Shown in pieces: positions 6,917-13,531 of a stretch of DNA of 15,197 nt. This DNA is from Sedimentibacter sp. Its GTDB lineage: Bacteria; Bacillota; Clostridia; Tissierellales; Sedimentibacteraceae. The notes under the pieces are model-generated. The model worked only from the letters and a program-made list of their open reading frames with translations, was not told the DNA's origin and did not search any database. Numbering within the stretch: the stretch's first letter is position 1; each line of letters begins with the position of its first letter. Where the stretch lies: the NCBI GenBank assembly GCA_029256005.1, contig JAQSYS010000013.1, positions 1-15,197 on the forward strand, read 5' to 3'. The position numbers and the translations under genes were made by a program.

Positions 6917-7183
6917 TTATTTTTCCTCCTTCAAAGAAGCAAGCCAAGCCAATATCTCTTCAAGAACTGAGAGATTCAACTCATAATAAATATATTTTCC
7001 TTGTTTATCATCAGTTACCAATCCGGCATTTTTCATAATAGATAAGTGATGAGAAATAGAAGCTCCAGTCATCTGAAACTGTTCAACAATTTCGCCTGCT
7101 GTCATTTTCTGTTTTTTCAGCAATTCTATTATCTGACGCCTTGTAGGATCCGACAATGCCTTAAAGCTTTCTTGAAATCCCAT
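6917..7183 (-). CDS. ArsR-family winged-helix repressor, SdpR-like
   Basis: 88 residues from ATG 7183, close to the length of Bacillus SdpR. The ArsR helix-turn-helix is clear: FKALSDPTRRQIIELL (7-22), the MTAGEIVEQF helix (27-36), recognition helix SISHHLSIMKNAGLV (42-56) and wing GKYIYYEL (62-69). There are no cysteines, so it is not a thiolate metal sensor of the ArsR/CadC kind. The start at 7207 has no ribosome binding site; GGAAGGTGAT lies before 7183, so the shorter start is preferred. It is followed two bases later by the SdpI-like gene. A palindrome over its own promoter start suggests autorepression, relieved if the membrane partner sequesters the protein, as known for SdpR/SdpI. Confidence 0.9.
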   Translation of the reverse strand: MGFQESFKALSDPTRRQIIELLKKQKMTAGEIVEQFQMTGASISHHLSIMKNAGLVTDDKQGKYIYYELNLSVLEEILAWLASLKEEK

Positions 7184-7204
7184 TTTAATTATCACCTTCC
7201 AATT

Positions 7205-7235
7205 CATTTAGACATTTAGATAAATATCTAAATGT
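7205..7235. promoter_or_regulatory. Operator of the ArsR/SdpR-like repressor
   Basis: Perfect inverted repeat at 7212-7235: arm ACATTTAGATA, two bases AA, arm TATCTAAATGT. The left half-site is preceded by a tandem copy of CATTTAGA (7205-7212 and 7213-7220), making a third half-site. The palindrome begins directly after the -10 box and covers the predicted transcription start. Confidence 0.8.
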
Positions 7236-7264
7236 ATTATAATTTATTATATTCTACTTGTCAA
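7236..7264 (-). promoter_or_regulatory. Consensus sigma-A promoter of the sdpR-like/sdpI-like operon
   Basis: On the minus strand -35 TTGACA (7264-7259), 17-base spacer, -10 TATAAT (7241-7236): an exact consensus match. Predicted start near 7229, inside the operator palindrome. A strong basal promoter fits tight repression. Confidence 0.9.
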
Positions 7265-7320
7265 TAGAATATAATACCATCTATTTTTCCTCTATACCCG
7301 CAGTTCCTAAAAAAATAACA

Positions 7321-7683
7321 TCAAAACTGTTCTTCAATCCATTCCTTAAGTACCATTGCATGATTGACATCTTCATTCTTAGAAGCATATAAAAAAGTAA
7401 CATTACATTCATTTAATTTTTCTTTTATTTGCTCAATAAATTCAACTGTATCCTTATTGCTATCCAGTTCATCATAATATCTTTTTTTAAATTCTTCCAT
7501 TGTATTCTCATCATGGTTGAATAATTTTCTTAATTCAGTGCTTGGAGAGACTACTTTTGCCCATTGGTCAATTTTTGCATTCTCCTTTGCAATTCCTCTT
7601 GGCCATAATCTGTCAACCAAAATTCTATATCCGTCTTCCTCAGAAAACTCCTTATAAACCCTTTTTATTTTAATTTCATTCAT
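7321..7683 (-). CDS. DUF488 family protein
   Basis: A 120-residue soluble protein with the DUF488 (YeaO-type) signature: KRVYKEFSEEDGYRILVDRLWPRG spans about 7-30 and SPSTELRKLFNHD is at about 46-58. The family is widespread in bacteria and its biochemical role is not established; the conserved Arg/Trp/Pro-rich motif and acidic residues have suggested a nucleic-acid- or anion-binding role, but nothing here decides. GGGAG lies six bases before the ATG. The gene has its own extended -10 promoter and is separated from the sdp-like operon by about 100 bases, so it is likely monocistronic. No clear hairpin terminator was seen after its stop. Confidence 0.85.
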   Translation of the reverse strand: MNEIKIKRVYKEFSEEDGYRILVDRLWPRGIAKENAKIDQWAKVVSPSTELRKLFNHDENTMEEFKKRYYDELDSNKDTVEFIEQIKEKLNECNVTFLYASKNEDVNHAMVLKEWIEEQF

Positions 7684-7717
7684 AATATACTCCCAATTTT
7701 ATTGTAGTACTGTTGTT

Positions 7718-7726
7718 ATTATACCA
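7718..7726 (-). promoter_or_regulatory. Extended -10 promoter of the DUF488 gene
   Basis: On the minus strand TGGTATAAT (7726-7718) is an exact extended -10 element (TGn-TATAAT). No good -35 hexamer is seen 17 bases upstream, as is common for extended -10 promoters. It lies 35 bases before the ATG. Confidence 0.6.
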
Positions 7727-7756
7727 TATTTTATATTTACAAAACAAAAAATGCAG

Positions 7757-7785
7757 AAAAAAATACACCTTCATAATTGAAGGTG
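7757..7785 (-). terminator. Terminator of the four-helix membrane protein gene
   Basis: CACCTTC (7766-7772) and GAAGGTG (7779-7785) form a seven-base stem with a six-base loop. On the minus strand TA and then seven T follow. It is about 20 bases after the stop at 7803. Confidence 0.88.
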
Positions 7786-7802
7786 CAGAGTTAAAAATTG
7801 AA

Positions 7803-8273
7803 TTATTCTGCTTGTGGTCTAGAGAAATGTGAAAATACTATTTTCACCATGTTGTAAATAGCCATTGTAATAATTATCCACTCAACTATAAAAATCCAAA
7901 CTGCTCCCAAATCAGCAGTATATAATTTTATAGCTGTATAGATTGAACCAAGAGCAGTAAATGCTACCACTGATTCATAATTGAAATGTTTTTTTCTTGC
8001 AACTAGTATGTACAAAACAGCTAATATAAACCATAATACATAATCGCGAATCAAAAGAAGTACATTTTTAATTTCCGAAAAATTCATTGATTCGCTTAAT
8101 AGGCCAAATACTATATCTATCAGCCAAAATGTAGTTATTATTATAAAAATAAATAATCCTATTGTTAATACATTGTTCTTTAACTCTTCTCTGTTAATGT
8201 TTATAGGTTTTGATAATTTTGTTGACAGCTTGTTTGACAGCTTGGAACCAAGCTTTGCTTTAAACCTTCTCAT
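7803..8273 (-). CDS. Four-helix membrane protein of unknown function
   Basis: 156 residues from ATG 8273; I do not recognise the family. The first 30 residues are strongly basic and contain a short periodic segment, KLGSKLSNKLSTKLSKP (about 7-23), in which K-L-S recurs every four residues. Four hydrophobic helices follow at about 35-58, 71-91, 101-119 and 125-147. There is no signal-peptide cleavage pattern, so it is probably an integral cytoplasmic-membrane protein with a cytosolic basic N-terminus. The longer start at 8291 lacks a ribosome binding site, while AGGAGG lies four bases before 8273. The gene has its own terminator at 7757-7785 and follows the terminator of the ABC exporter operon, so it is likely monocistronic. 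Its upstream region (8274-8379) is very AT-rich and no convincing promoter could be chosen. Confidence 0.7.
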   Translation of the reverse strand: MRRFKAKLGSKLSNKLSTKLSKPININREELKNNVLTIGLFIFIIITTFWLIDIVFGLLSESMNFSEIKNVLLLIRDYVLWFILAVLYILVARKKHFNYESVVAFTALGSIYTAIKLYTADLGAVWIFIVEWIIITMAIYNMVKIVFSHFSRPQAE

Positions 8274-8379
8274 ACATCCTCCTAATATCATTTATTGAAA
8301 AATAAATATATTCCTTATAAATAATATATATTTGTTCAGATGTATATATGACTAAAATTAATAATTTTATATACAAGCA

Positions 8380-8410
8380 AAAAATAATCCCATTTATCGG
8401 GATTATTTTT
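8380..8410 (-). terminator. Terminator of the ABC exporter operon
   Basis: AATAATCCC (8383-8391) pairs with GGGATTATT (8399-8407) around a seven-base loop. On the minus strand the stem runs into six T. It lies just after the stop of the second ABC subunit. Confidence 0.88.
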
Positions 8411-8421
8411 ATATTTCATTA

Positions 8422-10251
8422 TTATTCTAGTTCAACTACTCCAGCATTTAATGAATAGTATCTTCCTTTTTGATTCATAAGCTCGTCATGATCGCCTCTT
8501 TCGATGATTTCACCTTGCTCAAGTACCATTATGGCATTTGAGTCCCTTACGGTTGACAATCTATGAGCAATAACAAATGTAGTTCTACCCGACATCAACT
8601 TATCCATACCTTCAGATATAAGTTTTTCTGTTCTTGTATCAACTGATGAAGTCGCTTCATCGAGTATCAAGATTGTCGGGTCAGCTACAGCTGCTCTTGC
8701 TATTGATAACAACTGTCTTTCTCCTTGTGACAGGTTTTGTCCATCAGCGGTAAGAATTGTATTATATCCCTCAGGTAAATGTTTAATGAAATAATGTGCA
8801 TTGGCTAACTTTGCTGCTGCTTTTACTTCTTCATCCGTAGCTTCCAATCTACCGTACCTTATGTTATCTGCAACTGTTCCTTCAAACAAATGAACATCTT
8901 GCAAAACTATGCTCATGGTACTTCTCAAATCAAACTTATTGATTCTTTTTATGTCTATTCCATCATAAAGTATGCTTCCGTCATTTATTTCATAGAAACG
9001 GTTAATTAAATTAGTAATTGTTGTTTTACCTGCACCTGTTGAACCTACAAATGCAATTTTCTGTCCTGGCTTAGCATATAGATTAACTTTCTTTAAAACC
9101 TGTTTATCAGGCGCATATCCAAAATCCACATCTTTGAAAGTAATATCTCCTTTTAATGGGACTAGTTCAAACTTTCCACCAGTTGTTGGCACCCTCCAGT
9201 GTAGATCTTTTAGTTCATTAACCAATGTTACATCACCATTGTCCACTTCAATTTTTTCATCCAGTACCTTGAAAATTCTTTCAGCTCCTGCTAATGCGGC
9301 AAACAATGTGTTAAGTTGATTGGATACCTGTGTTATTGGCCTTGATATTGTTCTTGTATACTGTAAAAATGAAGCGAGGTTACCAATACTAAATCTGCTT
9401 TTCATAACAAGGTATGCACCAAGCATTGAAATAACGGCGTATTTAACAAATGATAAATTTCCCATTATAGGCATTAGCATTACACCGAATGTAGATGCCT
9501 GAGTACTTGCCTTTCTCAATTCTTCATTCTTTTCATTAAAGCTTTCTATAGCTCTGTCTTCATAATTGAAGACTTTTACAACCTTTTGACCTGACATCAT
9601 TTCTTCAATATACCCATTCATACCTGCTATAGCTGTCTGCTGATTACGAAAGTTCTTAGATGACTTTTGACCAATATTTTTCACAACTAAAAGCATTAAT
9701 GCAAGCATTACTGCTACAGCAATAGTCATAATAGGGCTTAAAATAAGCATCATGGCAAAAGTTCCAACTACTGTTACTATCGATATTAATACTTGTGATA
9801 CACTTTGCTCAAGTGATTGGTTTAGCATATCCACGTCGTTTGTAAATGTTGACATAAGTTCACCATGTGAATGTTTATCAAAATATGATACAGGCAACTT
9901 TTCCATATGCGAAAACATTTCTTCTCTTATTTTATGAACTGTTTTTTGTGCAAGCTTTGCCATAAACAAGTTACCTATATATTGAGAGAGTGCAATTGCT
10001 AAAACCAATATACCCATTATTGCTAGGTACATTATGAATCTATTACTATTGAAATCTCCCACCAAGGTATCAATCACTGGACTTAGCATTGCATTTATAC
10101 CTATTTCCGCAACTGAACTCAAAATAATAAATAATATTCCGCTAATAAGTAATATTTTATTAAATTTAAAATAACTGAACAACCTTAAAAGGGTTTTCTT
10201 TGTATCTTGTGGTTTTAACTGCTTAGGCCCCTTCATTTCATTGCCTTTCAT
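8422..10251 (-). CDS. Heterodimeric ABC exporter subunit with catalytically intact Walker B (MdlB/BmrD-type half-transporter)
   Basis: 609 residues. An N-terminal extension is followed by six transmembrane helices (about 33-330) and a nucleotide-binding domain (about 370-605). Walker A is GSTGAGKTT (403-411), the Q-loop Gln is Q451, the signature is LSQGE (507-511), Walker B is ILILDE with catalytic E532, and the switch His is H563 (IAHR). The signature deviates from LSGGQ. In heterodimeric exporters such as TM287/288 and BmrCD the subunit with the good Walker B Glu carries an altered signature, which faces the partner's degenerate site; this matches. The ATG overlaps the stop of the partner gene by one base (TAATG), with a GGGGTGG ribosome binding site seven bases upstream. 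Likely exports lipids, drugs or other hydrophobic compounds; the substrate cannot be read from sequence. Confidence 0.93.
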   Translation of the reverse strand: MKGNEMKGPKQLKPQDTKKTLLRLFSYFKFNKILLISGILFIILSSVAEIGINAMLSPVIDTLVGDFNSNRFIMYLAIMGILVLAIALSQYIGNLFMAKLAQKTVHKIREEMFSHMEKLPVSYFDKHSHGELMSTFTNDVDMLNQSLEQSVSQVLISIVTVVGTFAMMLILSPIMTIAVAVMLALMLLVVKNIGQKSSKNFRNQQTAIAGMNGYIEEMMSGQKVVKVFNYEDRAIESFNEKNEELRKASTQASTFGVMLMPIMGNLSFVKYAVISMLGAYLVMKSRFSIGNLASFLQYTRTISRPITQVSNQLNTLFAALAGAERIFKVLDEKIEVDNGDVTLVNELKDLHWRVPTTGGKFELVPLKGDITFKDVDFGYAPDKQVLKKVNLYAKPGQKIAFVGSTGAGKTTITNLINRFYEINDGSILYDGIDIKRINKFDLRSTMSIVLQDVHLFEGTVADNIRYGRLEATDEEVKAAAKLANAHYFIKHLPEGYNTILTADGQNLSQGERQLLSIARAAVADPTILILDEATSSVDTRTEKLISEGMDKLMSGRTTFVIAHRLSTVRDSNAIMVLEQGEIIERGDHDELMNQKGRYYSLNAGVVELE

Positions 10252-11972
10252 TATCCGACCACCCCTTTCTGCTGTGATTCATATATTTCATTGTAAATCG
10301 GAGAGTTAATCATAAGCTCCTCATGACTTCCAATAGAGACAATTTCTCCTTCATTCATTACAAGTATTCTATCTGAATGCTGAATTGAAGAAATTCTCTG
10401 AGCAATTATTATCGTTGTAATGTCTTCCAGTTCTTCTTTGAATGTACGCTGAATTTTTGCATCTGTTGTTATATCAACTGCACTTGTAGAGTCATCCAAT
10501 ATAATTATTTTAGGTGATTTTATTAAAGCTCTAGCAATGGTAAGTCTCTGTTTCTGTCCTCCGGAGAAATTATCTCCACCCTGCTCAACCTTGTAATCCA
10601 GTGTATCATTGTACTTAGATACAAATTCCCATGCCTGAGACTGTTTCAACGCATTTATAATCTGTTCATCAGTGGCATTTTCATTTCCCCATTTCATGTT
10701 TTCTCTTATTGTTCCTGAAAACAACACGTTCTTTTGAAGAACAAATGCCACTTTATCTCTCAATGTCTTTATATTATATTTCTTGACGTTTACTCCACCA
10801 ACAGAAACAGAACCCTCAGAGGCATCATAAAGCCTTGGTATAAGTTGAACCAAGGTTGACTTTGATGAACCCGTTGATCCTATAATTCCAATAGTTTCAC
10901 CTGGTTTGATTTCTAAATTAATATTCTTTAATGCTTTTTCAGCACTTAACGGATATGCGAAGCTAACATTGTTAAAGCTAACTGAACCATTTTTTATTTC
11001 AGTTACGGGATTAACATCTTCAAGTATTTCCGAATCTGTTTCCAATACCTCTACTATTCTTGCTGCTGAGGCTGAACCTCTTAAGAGCTGCATGAAGAAA
11101 AATGAAAGCATCATTAGAGACATCAGTATTTGAGTAATGTATGTTATGAATGAAACCAGTTCTCCGCTGCCCATGCTGCCTGAAACTACTTGCTTTCCTC
11201 CAAACCACAATACTGCAATTATGGTTGCATATGTTACTATCGTCAATACAGGAAATAAAAACATTATTGTAGAAATTGCCTTTAAAGCTGTATCTCTCAA
11301 TGAATCATTTCTTTCTTTGAATCTATTTTCTTCATGAGTTTGTCTGTTAAACGACTTAACAACTCTTATTCCGATTAAATTTTCTTGAATAATTGCATTT
11401 ACTCTGTCTACTCGAGACTGCATTTTAATAAAAATCGGTCTTGCCTTTACCATTATAATTCCTAGTAATACAACTGTTACCGGTATTGCAATCATGAACA
11501 CACTAGCTAAAGGTGCATTGATGCTTAATGCCATAATAAGTGCAAATATCATCATAAATGGAGCTCTGACAGCCATACGAAGGCTCATCATCGCAACCTG
11601 CCCCAACATGTTGCAGTCGTTTGTAAGTCTGGTTATAAGAGATGATACAGAAAACTTATCAAGGTTTGAAAAAGAGTAACTTTGAACTTTTTTAAAAACG
11701 GTCTTTCTTATTTCAGCAGAAAAACCAAAACCTGCAGTCGCTCCATAATAAGAACTTATAATTCCGAATGTCATACCCAAAAGAGCTGCAAAAATCATTA
11801 TCGAACCTATCTTAATAACATAATTAATATCTCTGTTCGCAATCCCAACATCCACAATAAGCGACATTAGATATGGAATTGCAATATCCGCTATAACCTC
11901 TAATACCATGAGAATTGGGCATAGAATTGCATAACGCATATACTTTTTCATAAAAGGTAATAATTTTCTCAA
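10251..11972 (-). CDS. Heterodimeric ABC exporter subunit with degenerate ATP site (MdlA/BmrC-type half-transporter)
   Basis: 573 residues: six transmembrane helices (about 13-300) and a nucleotide-binding domain (about 325-565). Walker A is GSTGSSKST (365-373), with Ser where Gly usually precedes the Lys. The Q-loop Gln is Q413 and the signature is a good FSGGQ (469-473). Walker B reads IIILDD, with D494 in place of the catalytic Glu, and the switch His is replaced by Gln (Q525 in IIAQR). These are the classic marks of the degenerate-site subunit in heterodimeric exporters; its intact signature completes the functional site on the partner. The start is TTG at 11972: AGGAGTG lies just upstream and no ATG is better placed. 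The first in-frame ATG would remove seven residues and has no ribosome binding site. No adjacent regulator gene is seen. Confidence 0.93.
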   Translation of the reverse strand: MRKLLPFMKKYMRYAILCPILMVLEVIADIAIPYLMSLIVDVGIANRDINYVIKIGSIMIFAALLGMTFGIISSYYGATAGFGFSAEIRKTVFKKVQSYSFSNLDKFSVSSLITRLTNDCNMLGQVAMMSLRMAVRAPFMMIFALIMALSINAPLASVFMIAIPVTVVLLGIIMVKARPIFIKMQSRVDRVNAIIQENLIGIRVVKSFNRQTHEENRFKERNDSLRDTALKAISTIMFLFPVLTIVTYATIIAVLWFGGKQVVSGSMGSGELVSFITYITQILMSLMMLSFFFMQLLRGSASAARIVEVLETDSEILEDVNPVTEIKNGSVSFNNVSFAYPLSAEKALKNINLEIKPGETIGIIGSTGSSKSTLVQLIPRLYDASEGSVSVGGVNVKKYNIKTLRDKVAFVLQKNVLFSGTIRENMKWGNENATDEQIINALKQSQAWEFVSKYNDTLDYKVEQGGDNFSGGQKQRLTIARALIKSPKIIILDDSTSAVDITTDAKIQRTFKEELEDITTIIIAQRISSIQHSDRILVMNEGEIVSIGSHEELMINSPIYNEIYESQQKGVVG

Positions 11973-12047
11973 AATTTCACTCCTATCTAATAAAATAACT
12001 TTTATATAATATCAATTTATCCTTAAAATAAACTAAATATTCAAAAC

Positions 12048-12078
12048 AAATAGCAGCCTTTTTAAAAGCTGCTATTTT
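12048..12078 (-). terminator. Hairpin terminator after the SDR gene
   Basis: AAATAGCAGC (12048-12057) pairs with GCTGCTATTT (12068-12077) around a ten-base loop. On the minus strand the stem is followed by an interrupted T-tract (TTTGTTTTG). It lies between the SDR stop and the upstream region of the ABC operon. Confidence 0.75.
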
Positions 12079-12110
12079 ATACTATCATATTTAATTAAAT
12101 AAATCAAATT

Positions 12111-12878
12111 TTACATATATGCTGACCAGCCACCATCTACCTGAATGCATTGTCCGTTAATGAATCCTGATTCATCACTTGCTAAAAATACTGCAACATT
12201 TGCAATATCATTTGGCATTCCATATTTAGGATTTAATGCTAATCCAATCCCAGTTCGCGCTGCACCTTCTTGATTGATTTTTTGCATGAAATCACCAGTT
12301 GCTATTTCTGTAGCAACTCCTCCAGGACAAATTGCATTACATCTTATGTTTTTCATAGCATACATGAATGCAGTGTTCTTAGTCAAACCAACCACTGCAT
12401 GCTTGCTTGCAGTATATGTGGCACCTGCAATTCCGCCATGCAACCCACCTATTGATGCAACATTAATTATATTGCCTCCGCCTACTTCCTCAAAATATTT
12501 CACAGCTTTTCTCATTGAATATAACGCAGATTTTACATTTATATCAAACACCTTGTCAAACATCTCATCATTTATGTCGCCAACACCACTCATGTCATCC
12601 ATTATTCCTGCATTGTTAACCAATACATCCAATTTACCGAATTGTTTTATGGCTTCATCAATCATAGATTCAACCTTGTCCTTATCAGTAACGTCAGCAG
12701 AGTATGCAATAATTTTACCGTCAAAATCCTTTGTATCTTCAACCAATTGATTTAATCTATCTGCACGTCTTGCTACCGCTAGAACATTAGCTCCTTCTTT
12801 TGCAAAACGTAATGCTATCTCTCTGCCCATTCCGGAACTTGCGCCTGTTACAACTACCGTTTTATCTTTTAATTTCAT
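12111..12878 (-). CDS. Short-chain dehydrogenase/reductase (classical SDR)
   Basis: 255 residues, standard classical SDR length. The cofactor motif is TGASSGMG (11-18), followed by ARR at 36-38; Arg in this position favours NADP(H) over NAD(H). NNAG is at 88-91. The catalytic set is N114, S142, Y155 and K159 (YTASK). The C-terminus has the FINGQCIQVDGGWSAYM ending typical of FabG/glucose-dehydrogenase/hydroxysteroid-dehydrogenase-like members. Substrate cannot be assigned: 3-oxoacyl-ACP reductase function is possible but no fatty-acid gene is nearby, and a secondary alcohol, sugar or steroid dehydrogenase is equally possible. AGGAGG lies four bases before the ATG. Monocistronic by its flanking promoter and terminator; divergent from the small protein gene at 13049. 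Confidence 0.92.
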   Translation of the reverse strand: MKLKDKTVVVTGASSGMGREIALRFAKEGANVLAVARRADRLNQLVEDTKDFDGKIIAYSADVTDKDKVESMIDEAIKQFGKLDVLVNNAGIMDDMSGVGDINDEMFDKVFDINVKSALYSMRKAVKYFEEVGGGNIINVASIGGLHGGIAGATYTASKHAVVGLTKNTAFMYAMKNIRCNAICPGGVATEIATGDFMQKINQEGAARTGIGLALNPKYGMPNDIANVAVFLASDESGFINGQCIQVDGGWSAYM

Positions 12879-12917
12879 GAAACCTCCTGTATTTTTAATT
12901 ATTTTTAATATGTTTAA

Positions 12918-12923
12918 ATTATA
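12918..12923 (-). promoter_or_regulatory. -10 box of the SDR gene promoter
   Basis: On the minus strand TATAAT (12923-12918) lies 40 bases before the SDR start. The best -35 candidates upstream (GTTTAA at 16 bases) are weak, so only the -10 element is claimed. Confidence 0.5.
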
Positions 12924-12977
12924 CCCTTCATTTATCTAATTAAACTTTATTTGAAACTATATACATGAAATTATTAT

Positions 12978-13007
12978 TTGCATTTTAATAAATTTTAATA
13001 GTATAAT
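12978..13007 (+). promoter_or_regulatory. Promoter of the 115-residue protein gene
   Basis: -35 TTGCAT (12978-12983), 18-base spacer, -10 TATAAT (13002-13007). Predicted start near 13014, about 35 bases before the ATG. Confidence 0.6.
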
Positions 13008-13048
13008 GGGAAAAGAAGATAATAATTTCAAAGGAGATTTATATATAA

Positions 13049-13396
13049 ATGAGAGAAATTAGCGGTACAGAAAAACAACAAAAATTAGCCCGCCTTGTAT
13101 TAGAAGAAAAACAAGTTCCAATAATCATAAAAGATATTGAAGCACTGGAACTGGATGATACTAAATATAAAAGTATGGAAAAATTAGAATATGACAAAAA
13201 AGTTATACTAGAAACTCCATGGAATATCAGTGTGGTTCTTCAAAATAAAACAAGCAGAATAAGTGAGATAGTGGATTTGAATTTACAAAGGAGCGGAATA
13301 ACTGACGTAAGCGCCAAAAGAATATTTTCTGCTTTAAGAGCAAAATACAAGTCATCCAATATGCCTGACTTAAACGAACTGGCTGAAGAAATTTAA
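13049..13396 (+). CDS. Small soluble protein of unknown function
   Basis: 115 residues, with no hydrophobic segment long enough for a membrane helix and no signal peptide. Rich in Lys and Glu, with predicted helical stretches at both ends (about 7-20 and 89-115). I do not recognise the family. GGAGA (13033-13037) lies 11 bases before the ATG, a little far but the only candidate. The gene has its own promoter and a strong terminator, so it is a free-standing unit between the divergent SDR gene and the SPFH operon. Codon use looks like that of its neighbours and there is no sign of transfer. That it is a real gene is supported by the complete promoter, ribosome binding site, ORF and terminator order. 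Confidence 0.75.
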   Translation: MREISGTEKQQKLARLVLEEKQVPIIIKDIEALELDDTKYKSMEKLEYDKKVILETPWNISVVLQNKTSRISEIVDLNLQRSGITDVSAKRIFSALRAKYKSSNMPDLNELAEEI

Positions 13397-13405
13397 AAAT
13401 TGCAT

Positions 13406-13428
13406 AAAAAGAGCTACGGCTCTTTTTT
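13406..13428 (+). terminator. Terminator of the 115-residue protein gene
   Basis: AAAAAGAGC (13406-13414), loop TACG, GCTCTTTTTT (13419-13428): a short stem with a tetraloop and a run of six T, ten bases after the stop. Confidence 0.88.
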
Positions 13429-13455
13429 ATTGCATTTAATTTACAAATATTGATA

Positions 13456-13483
13456 TTGACTTTTTAAAAAATCGGAATATAAT
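13456..13483 (+). promoter_or_regulatory. Promoter of the SPFH-RHH operon
   Basis: -35 TTGACT (13456-13461), 16-base spacer, -10 TATAAT (13478-13483). Predicted start near 13490, at the left edge of the palindrome. Confidence 0.78.
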
Positions 13484-13488
13484 ATAAC

Positions 13489-13511
13489 TATGATATCAAT
13501 TTGATATCATA
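13489..13511. promoter_or_regulatory. Palindromic operator at the SPFH-RHH promoter
   Basis: Perfect inverted repeat with 11-base arms, TATGATATCAA and TTGATATCATA, around a single T. It lies five bases after the -10 box and covers the start of transcription, the place for a repressor site. It has no T-tract and is too short-looped for a terminator. The Arc-like protein encoded second in the operon is the obvious candidate to bind it, though this is inference. Confidence 0.75.
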
Positions 13512-13531
13512 ATAATAAAGAGGTGAATGAA

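Noticed and set aside
11985..12047. Promoter for the ABC exporter operon
   Set aside because: The region is very AT-rich with several -10-like hexamers, but none has a -35 partner at 16-18 bases that is better than chance, so no promoter was called.
12274..12750. 158-residue plus-strand ORF opposite the SDR gene
   Set aside because: It is antisense to a well-defined SDR with all catalytic motifs, has no ribosome binding site and reads as low-complexity hydrophobic sequence typical of a shadow frame.
13489..13511. Inverted repeat as a terminator for the upstream gene
   Set aside because: It is AT-rich with almost no loop, has no T-tract, lies after the -10 box of the next promoter, and the upstream gene already has a good terminator at 13406-13428.
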